This document shows, in pieces, positions 11,899 through 25,239 of a DNA stretch of 64,000 nucleotides; position 1 is the first letter of the stretch; each line of letters opens with the position of its first letter. Below the pieces are notes generated by a model, which saw nothing but the letters and a program-made list of their open reading frames with translations, was not told the DNA's origin and did not search any database. A program made the position numbers and the translations under genes. The stretch is from the NCBI RefSeq assembly GCF_001577835.2, contig NC_029543.1, positions 186,001 to 250,000 of the forward strand, in the 5' to 3' direction. The stretch is from Coturnix japonica. Its lineage: Eukaryota; Chordata; Aves; Galliformes; Phasianidae.

Positions 11899-12147
11899 CT
11901 TGCTCGCTCCTCCGCCGCCCCCTCCGACGTTCGCCATTTCATTTACCGCCACCGGAAGTGACGTTTCACTTCCACTCAAACCATTGGCTCCCTGAGGAGC
12001 GCCAAGGTGCGACTTCCTGTACTCGATGTCTGGGGCGGAACTTCCGGGGCGGGACTTCCGGGGTGTGTTGCTGGGATACCCGGTGCGGAAGGGGCCCGGC
12101 CCGGCCCGGTCAGAAACAAAAGCGGGCGGCGGCGCGGCGGGCCCGGC
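11899..12147. promoter_or_regulatory. Bidirectional CpG promoter, LSM7 / SPPL2B
   Basis: 249 bases separate the two divergent start codons. The interval is GC-rich and has ETS-type sites (ACCGGAAGTGACG at 11951-11963; CGGAACTTCCGG near 12036; ACTTCCGG near 12054) and an inverted CCAAT box (ATTGG at 11983-11987). No TATA box is seen. This layout is typical of paired housekeeping genes. Confidence 0.7.
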
Positions 12148-15100
12148 ATGGCGGTGCGGTGGGCTCAGCTTCTCCTGCTCTCTGTGCTCTCGCTGCCGCA
12201 GGTGAGCGGCTGTGCCGGCTGTGGGAGCGCCCTGGGTTCTGCGCTGGAGCTGCCTGGCGGTGGTTGAGGGCAGCAGTTGGGCAGGGGGCGGCTGTAAGCA
12301 GAGCTGTGGGTGCCTGATCCCTGACTGTGCCCCAGGGCAGGAGCGGGGCCATGAGCGGCCTGACCTGGTGGGGGGCGCTCAGCCCACACAGGGATGGAAC
12401 TCGATGATCTTTAAGGTTCCTTCCAACCTGAACTAGTCTATGACACTACGTAAGGGCTCTGAAATAAGCTTTCATAGGTCTAATGAACACTTGTGACAAT
12501 GCAGGCAAGGAAAGAACAGACACTGTATGATGGTGTGGTATGTAGCTTTTGCATTCTGTAGCCTCTAGTAATGCTTCAAGTGGGCTGCCAGTGCCAGTAT
12601 GTCATCAGTGAATTAAGAAGGTATTCGAATGGTTTGAGGCCTGGCATCACTTAACTCAAGTGTTTTCCAAGCCATGTGTACTGTAAGAGGCAAGAATTGT
12701 TAAAGAACTTTAAGAGCTGCTGTTTCTCCTGCCTTGTTTGGAGCTGGCTGGGCTGGAGGTCCAAACTCTTGGAAGAGTGTCCTTAGGGGTTGTGGGAAGG
12801 TTGTATACGATCTGGGCAGGAGAGTGATTTTTCACTGCTTGGTGGAGGGTATGGTGTGATTTCTGGAAGCTGAGGACCATAGCAAGTGTTGCTGCTCACC
12901 TAGTGCATCAGCTGCCGTGCCTTAACTTTACTTTTGCTATCTGGCACTTAGTGATATGAACAAATCCAAAGCTGAAGGCATCAGAGCTCTTCAGTACAGG
13001 AAAAAAGAACCTAATGGATGTGACTCCTCTGACGTGAGAGAGAATAACAAGCTTAAAGTGGTTGTTAAAAGACTTTAGAGCTATGCTTTTATGCTAATTG
13101 ATAATTGCATTGTAAAAAATGTGAATCCATGCAGGCTAATCAACAGCAAGTTAAGTCCATTACTTCTGTATTATATGATCCAAGCACGTATTGAATAAGC
13201 CTCTATTAATGTTTGTTGTTTTCAGGTGTATTGTGAGTATGGAATGGTCCACGTCCTTTCAGAGAAAGGGAGCAGCAAAGGAAAAGACTACTGTATCCTC
13301 TTCAACTCCCAGTGGGCCCATCTGCCACATGATCTGGGCAAAGCTGTAAGTACTGAGCCAGGCAACTAAAAGAATGTACTCAAAATCACCCTTGTAGTAG
13401 GGGAAAATTCCAAGTCCTCACAAAAAGACTCCCAGAATCTCTCAAATGTGCCTTTACCGACTGCAAACACCTTACAGTGCAGCATCTCCATTACGTACAA
13501 CCTGCCTTGCCTGCCCTCCCTATAGAGAGGACAACACTATCACTTCTTTGCTTGGAAGTTCTAAATTGGGTTTTAGACACCACCCCCTTCCCACCCTCCA
13601 ATGTTATTTGCTTTGGATTAGTTAAAAATAAGTATATATTAAAATTTTCTTTCTTTTCAGTCTCTCTTGCAACTGCAGGATCAGACAGCATCTGTTTTGT
13701 GTTCTCCTTCTGATGTACCTGATGGGGGGTTTAATAACCGAATCCCCATGGTGATGCGAGGGAACTGCACCTTCTATGAGAAAGTGAGGCTTGCTCAGAT
13801 AAATGGAGCTCGTGGGCTGCTGATTGTTAGCAGAGAGAGACTGGTAAGTCTATTTGTGTCTTTCTGTATCACTGATGCTCTAGTGTTAGGTATTGGCTTC
13901 TTTTCAGTGGTTGCTGCAGGTATTTGATTTTTCTTTTTTAATTTCTATGTGCTTCCACATTGCCCGGCTCCAAATAGAAAACAATACAGCTGAAGAAAGG
14001 ATTAATTAAATAAATGAGAGGGTATGCTTATTTGAGTAGGCAGGGTGCTGTATGCAGTCTTTGTAACATTTAAATTAAGGGCTCAGAATTATCTTTACAT
14101 TATATAACATACTGCAGTCAAACAAAGAAGGGCAGTTTCTTAACTGTATACCTTCAGTGGTGTATAGAGAACAAGATTCAGTTGGAACATCACTAGTGTA
14201 TGTTTTGTAAAATGAATGTTTTAATTGGCCTTCTTGTCCACCTGGGCACACTGCTGGCTCATATTCAGCTGACTGTCCATCAATACACCAAGGTCCCTTT
14301 CCACCAGGTAGCTTTCTAGCCACTCTTCCCCAAATGTTTAGGGTTGCCTGGGGTTGTGAGACCAAAATGCAGGACCTGACATTTGGCCCTAATGAAACTC
14401 ATTCAGTTTCTTTTTTTTGCCTGTTTTAATCTGTCTTTCAGGTCCCTCCTGGGGGTAACAGGAGCCAATATGAAGAGATTGATATTCCTGTTGCTCTGCT
14501 GAGCTATTCTGATATGTTAGATATTGTCAAGGTAAGCTTGATACTTGATGGAAAGAATAGTTATTGCTGAGGATCCACTGCCCATGCTATGTATCTCTTT
14601 CAGGGAGCCTTGCTTTGGAATAGTCCTAATCTAGTAGTGTCCTTTGAATGCTGTTGGCTTTGCCCTGCCTCTGACACCTAGCTTTTTTTCTATGTAAATA
14701 TCTATTAATAAAGAAAAGTAATACAAAAATCAAAATTCAGAGATTTAAAGGGCAGGGTGGTTCTTAGTAAAGTCTGTTCCCCAAGTTCCTTCATTTGTTC
14801 TTGCCTCTGCAGAGTTTTGGCAGATCAGTGAAGGGAGCAATGTATGCACCAAATGAGCCTGTGCTTGATTACAACATGGTCATTATATTTGTCATGGCTG
14901 TGGGCACTGTGGCAATTGGAGGCTACTGGGCAGGAAGCAGAGATGTGAAAAAGTGAGTACTGGGAAAGTAATTCCTGAAAATTACTGAAAATTCACTGAA
15001 AATGCAGTGCCCTTTATTGTGTTGTAGAAGCAATGGTCTGACTATGATTCTATTCTGGTTTCAGGCGATACATGAAGCACAAACGTGATGATGGGGCTGA

Positions 15101-18100
15101 GAAACATGAAGATGAAACAGTTGATGTGACTCCGATAATGATCTGTGTATTTGTAGTGATGTGCTGCTCAATGCTGGTCCTCCTGTATTTCTTCTATGAC
15201 CACTTAGGTACTTTTAAAGTTGCATTCCTGTTGCTATATGGTGCAAGTTGTTAAATCTTTGTTTTTTGTCAGAGTTTATCAAGCCTCTTCTCTCCTTTCT
15301 TTTCTTACCCAGTTTGAGGTTTTACATTTTAAATGTGGTAAGCTTCTGTTGATTACTTTTTTGGTCAAGTCATGAGATATTGACACTCTTCTTTTCACAC
15401 GAGACATTTAAGACCTATTCCTCAGTAAGGCTTTTTGATTGGAAGGAAGCATCTCTTATCGTCTTGGACTTACCATTTTTTATTTTTCAGTCTATGTTAT
15501 CATAGGAATATTCTGCCTGGCTGCCTCAATTGGCCTTTACAGTTGTCTGTCTCCCTTTGTAAGAAGATTCCCATTGGGGAAGTGTAGGTATGTGGTAACT
15601 TGAATTATTTTTTTTTGTAGGCAAAAATGCACTTTTGTATTGTAGGGAAGGTAAGGGATTTACAAGGTGTTTTCATGTAAGAACATGTTTATGAACAAGT
15701 GGAGTAACTACATAGATAACTGTAGCTGTTTGTGTTTCGCTTGCAGGATCCCAGACAACAACTTGCCTTATTTCCACAAGCGTCCACAGGTCCGGATGTT
15801 GTTGTTAGCGGTGTTCTGTATCTCTGTCAGTGTAGTCTGGGGAGTCTTCAGAAATGAAGATCAGTAAGTGTATATTTTAGTTTCTATTCAAGAGGATAGT
15901 AATATGCATGATGCAATAAGTTTCCATCAGTTATCCATGATAACCACAGTGTTGATTTGAAACAAGTGATCGTTTGTTTGTTTTGTCCCATGCAGGTGCT
16001 TAGTGGGAACATGAATTGATCTATTTGTCCTACAGTTTCCTGCAGAAATGTAACTTCTTTCTTTTCCTGTAGATGGGCCTGGGTTCTGCAGGATGCTTTA
16101 GGAATTGCTTTCTGTCTTTACATGCTGAAAACCATCCGCCTGCCTACATTTAAGGTATGGATATTAAACAGATGTTAAAAGAGGAAGTTTCCCCGTATAG
16201 TTGAACAGAGGAGTCACTTACAATTGAGTATTCAGAGACTTCATGTAGTGTGTTTAGTAGAGTAGCTTGCACCCTTTGGTTTGGTTTGGTGTTTCTTTTC
16301 CCCCAATATTTGACATATCGTAGATGCAAGCAACATTCTGGCTCCTTTCAAGTCTTCCATAATGTATTTAGCACTCTAAAATAAAAATTAGCATTAACAT
16401 TTAGTTGCTTCTCAGGCAGCTCTTTCAAACTCTGTTCCAAGTTATCTTCACCTGTAAATTTTTTCCCATGTACGTTGGGCAAGAAAATCTAAATACTGCT
16501 TTAAAATTTATGTAGCACACTTCAGAAAATGTGGAACTTTTCACTGTTTCCCAAAGTATTAAGAGTTTTACAGCATCAAGAATTAAGGGACTAATGTAAA
16601 TTTATCTTTAGCTGCAGATATGGTGAGATTCTTCCATTTTTAAAATACTTGGGAATTTACTTTTTGCTTTGAATGCTCTGGATTTTTTGATTATTCTCTG
16701 CTATCTACTAATGCATAGTATATAGTTGTACAACAACTGTCTTGTCTCTTTCTCCAGGGTTGTACCTTGCTCCTCCTCGTTCTTTTTGTCTATGATGTAT
16801 TCTTTGTATTTATCACACCATTTCTAACAAAGGTAAGTGAAATGTTTCTCTCACACCTGCTGCTCACAGAGCAAAGCAATGGCCTATTTATCTGTGTTCC
16901 TAAATAACCCCTGGACTGCTGAGTGATGTGCTCATTTACAGCTTTGCCATTTTTTCTAGACTGGGGAGAGTATAATGGTGGAAGTGGCTGCAGGCCCATC
17001 TGATTCTGCCACTCATGAAAAGGTATTGTATGTAGTCTGAAAATAAAGCATTATGTTCCAGCCTTTAAGATTTCATCTTATGCAAAACTCAAAGACCAGA
17101 GATCTGAAATGGAAAAGCCACTCCAAAAATAATTTTGCATGTAAATAAGCAATTTAGAACTTCCTGGAAATCTACAACAGAAATGAGACAAAACAGACTT
17201 ACGTGACTCATCATGATAGGTTTGGTCTTGCTTTTAAAGGAAGGAAACTGGTTAGCTTGGTTTCACAAAAGCATGAGCCCGTATCTGTAATTAGAACTAA
17301 TTCCTAATGAAGTATGTCCACTGTTTTACGTGAAGCATTTTAATACATGTGGTGTTTGTCTCTTTCTTCCTCTCCAGCCAGCCTAGTTTTGTTTTAGTAC
17401 CAAAGTTCATAGAAAAGCTGAGGCAAGACAAAATAGAGGAATTTTAAACTGGAGACAGAAAAGTAAAAAAATCAACGGTTCTGTGCCATTATAGTATAAG
17501 TAGATATAATTACTTTGGCACTAACGTAAGTGATCTAGTGTCAGTTTATAGAGAAAAGTTTTTCATGAGGCTTATGTCTCTTTCATTCCAAGCTCCCAAT
17601 GGTCCTGAAGGTCCCACGACTGAACTCCTCCCCATTGGCTCTGTGTGACAGACCTTTTTCTCTCCTAGGATTTGGAGACATTTTAGTTCCAGGTATTTCT
17701 TCTTTGGTGTGTTAAGAATTGTACTTGTTGCACTGTCAAGTTAGTTTCTCCTCTTCTTCCACTTCAAATGGAAGGCTAGTTTTGACTTGTGTAAACTTAG
17801 TGTATTTCAAAGTGTACCTTTTTTTTCCTACACTTTTTTTTCAGCAGGAAAATGCATTTTAAATTTATGGTTCAGTTTCTCACTCAGTTAAATAAATAAA
17901 TGTAGAGAGATTTGCTGAGTTAATTCAGCAAATGGTAATTTGATATAGATATTTTTAATGGTAGGAATAAGGAATCTATTTGTCCCTTTGCCCATGATTT
18001 GAGGTTGCACATACCTGACCACTATTTTCTTTCCTAGGTTTACTGGTAGCCTATTGCCATAGATTTGATATTCAGGTGCAATCATCCAGAGTATATTTTG

Positions 18101-19189
18101 TAGCCTGCACAATAGGTATGTTTAACGCTGATATTTTGGCACATAGTATGTATTGTTATTCATGATTATTAATCATTCTGGTTCTGTTTCCTTCCAGCAT
18201 ATGGTATAGGCCTTCTTGTGACCTTTGTCGCCTTGGCATTAATGCAGATGGGTCAGCCAGCTCTGCTCTACTTGGTACCCTGCACTCTAATCACCAGCTT
18301 TGCTGTGGCTCTTTGGAGAAAGGAGCTTGCAATGTTCTGGACGGGCAGCGGCTTTGCGGTGAATACCAGTTTGATATGAGTGTCTTCAAGAAATACTAAT
18401 ATTATAAAAACCTAACTAGAATTAAAGTTGAGTAAAATATTGTAGTATTATCCACCAAAACCAAATAGTTTTACTTTGTTATTTTTAGTGTTTTTTTTAA
18501 TACACTTTTCCCTATGTAATATTTTCATTTTCTTTCTCTAATGTTAATGGCCACTTAAACTGACTAGTGAAAAGTAAAGTAGAACCCTGTCTATCTTTCG
18601 TTCTGCCACAATTTTACTGGTTTGATCTTTGTTGAAAGTATCATTGTCATTTTGGTAAGTAGCCCCTTAAAAAATATTTATCTTCCTAAGGTAGGATAAC
18701 TGTATGCATGTATCTGTCACTGGAGAATGGTAAGAGATGTTGTTCATTTTGTCTTCACCTTGTGTGAACATTTTGATCATATCTGACACCAGGTGGAGTT
18801 TAATATGTTTGTTGTAAACTCTGATCTCTCTATAGTTAATTCTGCTCTTCACAGCAGTAATAATTCCTGCTTTTCATCACTCTGTCATCTTCCGTTTGCA
18901 GAAAGACCTACCTCAGCCTCCCTTGGTGATAGCTTCTGTCAACTGTCCTCAGCCTTCAAAGGATAGCAATGTACCAGCTTCTCAACAAGAGACAGAGGAA
19001 ATGGCCAACCCCACCCTCCATGTGAAGGAGCTGCACAGCACCACCATGGCTACAGAGGAGCCAGCTGACAATGACACAAAGACAGAACAGTCAGAAGTTT
19101 CTATCACACAAAGTGAGGAACCAGCTGGGCACAACAAGGATGACCTTGAAAGTAAATCTCCAAACCTCGAGCAAAAACAGCGGGAATAA
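12148..19189 (+). CDS. SPPL2B: Signal peptide peptidase-like 2B
   Basis: GxGD intramembrane aspartyl protease of the endolysosomal/plasma membrane system that cleaves type II membrane stubs such as TNF and Bri2 (family knowledge). Fifteen exons: 12148-12201, 13226-13345, 13661-13843, 14442-14531, 14813-14952, 15065-15207, 15491-15587, 15747-15863, 16073-16154, 16758-16832, 16960-17022, 17593-17692, 18038-18115, 18198-18358, 18902-19189. They give 596 residues. A signal peptide (residues 1-18) is followed by a luminal protease-associated domain with [12 protein letters not shown]. Multiple membrane segments carry the catalytic YD (about 354-355), GFGD (Asp about 417) and PAL (about 468-470) motifs. 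The final exon encodes a hydrophilic cytosolic tail unlike the proline-rich human one. Distinguished from SPPL2A/C by near identity of the core to human SPPL2B as remembered. Confidence 0.96.
12335..12455 (+). mobile_element. CR1 LINE 3' tail fragment
   Basis: The right half reads GGATGGAACTCGATGATCTT followed by AAGGTTCCTTCCAACCTGAA and CTAGTCTATGA. This is the CR1 3' end in plus orientation, in SPPL2B intron 1. The left limit is uncertain. Confidence 0.65.
14221..14412 (-). mobile_element. CR1 LINE fragment
   Basis: Reverse-oriented CR1 sequence in SPPL2B intron 3, recognised from the segment AAGGTCCCTTTCCACCAGGT, then CCAAATGTTTAGGGTTGCC and CAGGACCTGACATTTGGCCC. Diverged, with no coding capacity. 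Confidence 0.6.
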
Positions 19190-22100
19190 ACAATTTGATA
19201 GGAACTCCGTATTTTCCCTCACAAACATTCATGTAAAACCAGTATGTATTTAGACTGGTTCAGTAGTATTCACATTCATTGAGGAACCTCAGTGGGAGTT
19301 TGATCATCAAATCCAACAAAGAATGTTCTGCCTCCAGCTTTGGTACAGCTATCCACTTCAAACATATTTCTGAAATATGGTGCTCTACAAGGGTTCTGAT
19401 GTATGGATTTCAATTATCATTTTATTAGTGAATGCCTTTGACTGATCCATTTTAATTATACCAGGGTAGTATTAAGAGTCTTTATTTACACAGTACTCTG
19501 TGCTTTGTGGCTATTTTTGCTGCTTTAGCATAGTGTAGATTAACGTGGAGGAAAAGCATTGAACAAGTCTGCTACAATGCTGAGTTGAAAGAAATATGAT
19601 AGGACTTTAGCACTTTCCCTATTGTCACCTTTTACTTTTCCTACTTGTCAAAGCCATTGATGTAAGGTAATGCTCTAGTAAAAGCTGACATTCAGGAAAT
19701 GCAGAGAATGGTTAAATTGCCAGCCTCTGAAAGGATTTATACTACCAAGGTGCATTAAATGCATCTCTTTAAACTTATTTGTTTTTACTTCCAGGTACCT
19801 GTGTTGGCTACTAGTCTAGTTTAAAAGGTAGGATGAATGGAGCTACAAGAAGCACACTAAGCACTCCATGAACTCCAGGGATTGTCTCTGAAAAGAAAGT
19901 GTTTGTCACAGAACACCACATGGTAGAATAAGGGTATTGAGAATGTTTGCTTTAGAAATGAAATACAAGCCAGATAAATAAGCAAATAGGTAGTAGCATT
20001 AAACTAAGCTTTATTATTTTCATTGGGGAAAATGTTATGGTAAAACAGCAGAAAGAATAAGTAAAACCTCAAGAGCCCGAGCTGGTGAACTTTAAGAAAC
20101 ATAGTTGTGGTCACTAAGTGAGGAAAATAGTCTGTTTTCATTCTCAAGAGAACACACGGTGCTACAGTAGGTTGTGATTTAGAGCTACTTGCTGCATGGT
20201 AACCAATCAGCTGCCTCATGTTTTGTCTTCATCCCAGAAGTAGCTGAAGCATGGCCTGTCAGGTTCTGGAAAGAGGCTGTGGTCTAACTATTTTGCCCCT
20301 CTTGCTAAGTGACATTGCAAAGGACACAGTTTGTAAGTGTAAAACTATTTGGGGGTGCAGGTGGTCTTAATTTATATTCCTGAAATTAGACATTTTGTTG
20401 CATAACTTGATTGAGTCTTTTATGCATCTTTTATGGGGAGACGATGAGACTTGTACCATTTGTTCTGTATATGAACATTTGGCTTTATAATTTGTGTTTT
20501 ACATTTAAATTACAGTCCCCTAAAGTCTCAAATGCTTCATGTTAAAACTGAGAAGAAAACAGAAGTGTTCTAGGATTCTGGAACACATTCCTAAATTGCA
20601 GGGGAGAGATGCTTTACAGAGCATTTTGAAAGCCTAAGATGTCATTCACGAAAGCATCATCATTTTGTTCCAGTCTGAGGCAATGATTTTAAATTAAGAG
20701 TCTCCAGTTGGCATGTTGAGTTCAATTCCAAAAGGTTCTCCTTTAACATCTGTCCAACTTCAGCCTTTGTCTCTTTGGCTCGGTCTTCCAGAAGTTTGCC
20801 CAGTGGTTTTCTTTTTTGGATGCTCATTTCTCATCTGTTTTGCATTGGGTTGGTAATGTTCTTCCTCTGGAATGTGAAAAGTCTTCAGTAAAACCACAAT
20901 GTGGGGTCAGAATTTTACCCTCAAAGCCCTGTCTGATAGATTGATGTCATAGCATAAGTCCCAAGTCCTGTACTGCATTTAATTAGTGAATGACCCAAAG
21001 GGAAGATAGTAGTGTTAAAGACATCAGGGTTATTTTTGTTCTTGTTTTCCTCAGTCTTTGATGGATGATGTTTGCCAGTGGTAATCTGCATTTCAACTCA
21101 CTAAAAAGCAACGGAGGCATTTTACTGAAAATATCAGCCAGCTGGATTATGCCTTAATTTAAACCATTGTATAAGTTTGTATGTAAAGAAAACAAACCTG
21201 TGTTTAAATGATGAACTTGACAAACAGCGATAAAAGTTTGGAGAATGACTCCAAGTTCTATGGTTTTTTTGCTTTGATTGTTTTTCAGTCATAATAGTAT
21301 AGGGAGTAATTTTTATACACTGAGGTCAGTAGTTTTCTGATGATGAAGCATTAAGTTTTATCACCTTGAAAATGTATTTTAACATTTGTTCTCACGTGGG
21401 TTAGAAAACAGTTTATTTCTCAAATTGTTTATAACTCAATGAAAATGGAAGATTTATAACACTGATTAACTTGTAGACGCCTGGTAGTTGCTTTGTTTCA
21501 TTCTAGATGGGTCTGCATATGCTTCACCATTATGTTTCAGATGGTTTTCCATCTGTTTAAGTGTAAGTTTGTTGTGTGTGTTTTTCTTCTCAAACTACAG
21601 ATATCAGAGTGGGGGGAGGGGAAATAGTTACTCAGTGCAATATCTCCAGTTGAAGTATATAAACAATTACATACTTTGACTGTTGCAGTACTGTACACCT
21701 TTGGTGCACCAGTTTGGCTGTGACTGTTTGGATCCCGATCCTGCACAGTTCAATCACTCCCACTAGAAACCAAGGCTGTGCTTTTGTCTTTCCCTGAATT
21801 GCCTAATGTAAAATTTAATGTTGTACAGGAAAATGTCAAAGTATGTTCAGTGTAGTTGATTCTGATTTTATTTGACAATTGCAGATGTACATCCCACACT
21901 AAACTTGAGTTAAACGGCTGCTTTTGGAGTAATGTTAAAGTACTTTGTGTTTAATACTTTGGATTACCTGAGTAGCGAGGGTCAAAGATTCTTTCCTGGG
22001 TCAAAAATTACTGACTACAAGTCAATACATTGGAATGACTGTTTGGGTTTAACTTGTATCTTCCTGAGGGGTTGCATAAATGCAGCTGAAGGTAGAATGC

Positions 22101-24240
22101 CACATCAAGGATCCTCATGAGGGTGGCATGGGAGAAGTACCCCAAATCCTCTGTTAATTTATGTGAGTTCTCTTTTTCACTCGTCACATTTCTTCTACAT
22201 TAACCAAACCAAATTTCTTGATTTTGTTGGTTTTTTTTTTAAACCTGATTCCTTGATCTCAGATAATCAGTGAAACTTGCCCTGCAGAAGCTGCTCTTTT
22301 TTTTTTCTCCCCACTTAGACCTCAGTCTGTCTGTTAAGAATGCCCTCTGTTTTTCAGACATGCCCATTTCCATGCTTAAGAATTGATTTTTTTGCATCTG
22401 TGACGCATCGTTACTCTGTGGCCATAATGCTAAAGCCAGTTGATTTCTAAGTATGCTGGGAAATAGCACAGGTTGTGGAGGCAGGAAGAAGGTAACTACT
22501 GAACGGAGCTGCAGGAACACAATGCGTGACTGCACCCATCAGTCAAATAACATGACATCTGGGAGCTCTGTATTTACCTGCAGTTCTTGTTTTGCTCTGT
22601 AGAATCCGGTGGGCAGCAGAATGCTCAGTTACCATTTTGTTGGGTTTTGTTGTTCTTTTTAAAGCTGTTTCAAAATGAATTTGTTGGGTCACCACGTCTG
22701 TTCAGTGCCTCCTCTGGATGGTTCACCCTACAGTTCATAGAGCTTTGTTACTGACTTAGAAATCTCTCAGATCTCTGCTTAACTTCTCTACTTCCTATTA
22801 AATGCCTTTGGCCTTGAAGGATTCCTTCCTTCCTTTTGCTCAGCTGTTTTTATACCTCCCCTGGATAGCCCAGTAAAAATCAAGAAATAAAAGCAAACAA
22901 GAGAATGCCTATATTGGCTCTTGAAGTGAGTGCTCACATCCAGCTCTTTTGTTCTGTTCCTGTCTTCATCCCATAGCTGTGCAGTGCATGTATCGTACTT
23001 CATGGAGGAATGGCACTGGAATCAATAGATGTGGGGTTGGTGGTGGTGGAGAAGACCAGGGCTGGCCATGGGAAGCACAGGAAACCTTAAATCCACGAAG
23101 GATGGGGAGTTTATAGCTCAGTAGGAAAGCATTGAGGCTGATGGTTCAGATCCCATCTTACAGAGATGTGTTTGGTTTTGTTTTGCTAATGTGAAGCCAA
23201 TAAATCCTCTGGGCAGAAATCACATCAAAGCACACGTTAAATAGTTGCAGTGCTTTTTCTACCCAGATAAGAAATGTTGTATTTTGAAATGTAGATTGAG
23301 TTGCATTGAATGGCACTTTGGGATGTTTTCATTTCAATAACTTGCTCTTCTGTGAGTCTTTCACCTTTGAATATCAAAGGTGAAATATTCAGACAAACAT
23401 TCAGGTAATGTGGTGGGAGAATGTGGTTTGACTGTCTTTAGATCGATGACAGATATGACCAGTCACTTGGTAAATTGCTGCCTGGTGTCTACAAGGGTAG
23501 ATAAATGAGGTGGGGAATTGTATCTGTGATGTATCTATGGTGGAAGGTCTGAGGTTTGGAAACAGTAATACAACATGTTCCCTCTCAAGGAAAGCAGCTG
23601 AAAACGGCCAAGATCCATTGCAGCAGCTGAGAGAGAAACATCATTTCCAAGTTGCAACATTTTGGCAAACATTTCTGTTTTTCAGAGGCTGCGGGTCCTG
23701 TAAAACCCCCATCAGCTCCTTGGTTCTGTCTGGGTGTGTTCTTCCCCCTGTGAGCCTGTTTAGTTCTGTGGTTTTGAGGTCAGCCCCTTCGTCTGCTCCA
23801 TCTGCAGCCTTGTGTCCGGCTGCACAGAGAATCACCCCAGCTATTTCTGTGTGTGCAAATGCATTATAAGATACAGCATTTCCAATCACCAAATGGAGGT
23901 TTGCTTCTTCCTTCTGTGAATTAAAACATGGGGAGAGGAAAAGAAAACCCAACCATAGCGTAATTACCATGGGGGAGGTGTGAGGACAAGAGCCGATTCC
24001 TATCCCTGGGGTTTCTTGTTGTCTTTTCCGTGTGGTTTTCCATCTTTGCCTGTTTTGGGCACATGTGGTAAAAGAAAGCAAACTTGAAAATGACTGATCT
24101 GCTGAAATTGATTTGTTGGGTCTGTTTTTTTGTTTTTTTTTTTTTCATCTGTTTTGCTTAAGAAATAAAAGGACTTTAGCCTGTTTTAGTTTAAAAATGT
24201 AAAGATTTTCTAAACCTGTAAAATAAAGATACTTAATTTT
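19190..24240 (+). other. SPPL2B long 3'UTR (inferred)
   Basis: About 5 kb of AT-rich sequence with no splice-supported exon on either strand and no CpG-rich promoter. It ends in plus-strand AATAAA signals at 24222-24227 and just before (GAAATAAAAGG near 24163). I infer one long, probably alternatively polyadenylated 3'UTR. Earlier polyadenylation sites may also be used. Confidence 0.5.
24222..24227 (+). promoter_or_regulatory. Polyadenylation signal, SPPL2B (candidate)
   Basis: Canonical AATAAA at the end of the long AT-rich tail after SPPL2B, preceded by another about 60 bases upstream. The next sequence is transcriptionally unassigned. Confidence 0.45.
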
Positions 24241-24943
24241 TGAACTGAATTTTGCTGTTTTGTTTCGCTGTTATATGAAATCTGACTGTGTGCTTCCTTT
24301 TCTTCTTTGCAGTAGAATGTGACAAAGTGCCTTTTGTGATTTAAGACACACTGAGCCGCTCACACATTGAAGTACCTGAAGAAACCTGAACAGGTATCCA
24401 TGCAAAACTCTTAACGCTTCTTTGTGACCTTGTTGAGTCTTCTGCTCACATGCAGGACTCAAACAAATCCTGAAACAGTCACACCAAGGATCTGCCCTAT
24501 GGAGCTATTTCTTCACCTGCAGGTGGTTTCTGTCAGCTGTTCATGTGCCTTGCTCAGTTTTCAGCAAGAACCACCTTGGGGGTCTCTGGAAGGAAGGGCT
24601 GCATTCTCCAGCAGTGATAATCAACTGCTTGAAGCACAGGAACCAGTTTGCACAGACATGCTGCCTGCAGGCTGTCCTCAGGGCCACTCTGAAACTCCCA
24701 CCTTCAGAGCTCCTGCACATCCACACGAGGACCTTCACTCCATTGCCCAGTTACAGATGGGTTCATTGCCTCACACCATTGTGTTTTCTCTGTGCACACA
24801 TGTAAAAGGGGGTTCTTGGCCTGCAGGTGTGTGCAGGAGTGACCCCAATCCTCAGCTAAGCCACAGCTGTAACTAAGTGACAAACCTGAATTTATATCTA
24901 TACCCCACTGATACGCATGTTTTCTGTCTTCTGCTTTTTTTCA

Positions 24944-25110
24944 TAGAATCACAGGATGGCCCAGGTTGGAAGGGACCTCAAGGATCATGAAGCTCCAATC
25001 CCCCACTGCAGGCAGGGCCACCAACCTCCACATTTAATACCAGCCCAGGCCTGGATCACCTCCAGGGATGGACGGGGCATCCACAGCCTCTCTGGGCAGC
25101 CTGGTCAGAG
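24944..25110 (-). mobile_element. CR1 LINE 3' end fragment
   Basis: Begins with CATAGAATCACAGGATGGCC and continues through AGGTTGGAAGGGACCTCAAGG and the phrase CACCTCCAGGGATGGACGGG to CTCTCTGGGCAGCCTGGTC. This is a typical CR1 3' end in reverse orientation. It is among the better preserved copies in the window. Confidence 0.8.
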
Positions 25111-25239
25111 CCAGATAGAACCAGGGCACACAACCACTGAGCCCAGCTGTATTTCTCCCCATGCCATCAGCTTTCCCAGGGGTCAGAATGAGAGGAATCA
25201 TCTTCTAAATCCTTCCAGGTGCAGCAGAGAAGAGGGACA

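Noticed and set aside
23101-23157. tRNA-like stretch: TAGCTCAGTAGG matches an A box, GGTTCAGATCC resembles a B box, and GATGGG pairs with CCCATC at the ends
   Set aside because: Only 57 bases, no recognisable anticodon arm, the invariant T-loop A is replaced and no T-stem or D-stem pairing holds. Most likely chance or a very degraded tRNA-derived piece in the SPPL2B 3'UTR.
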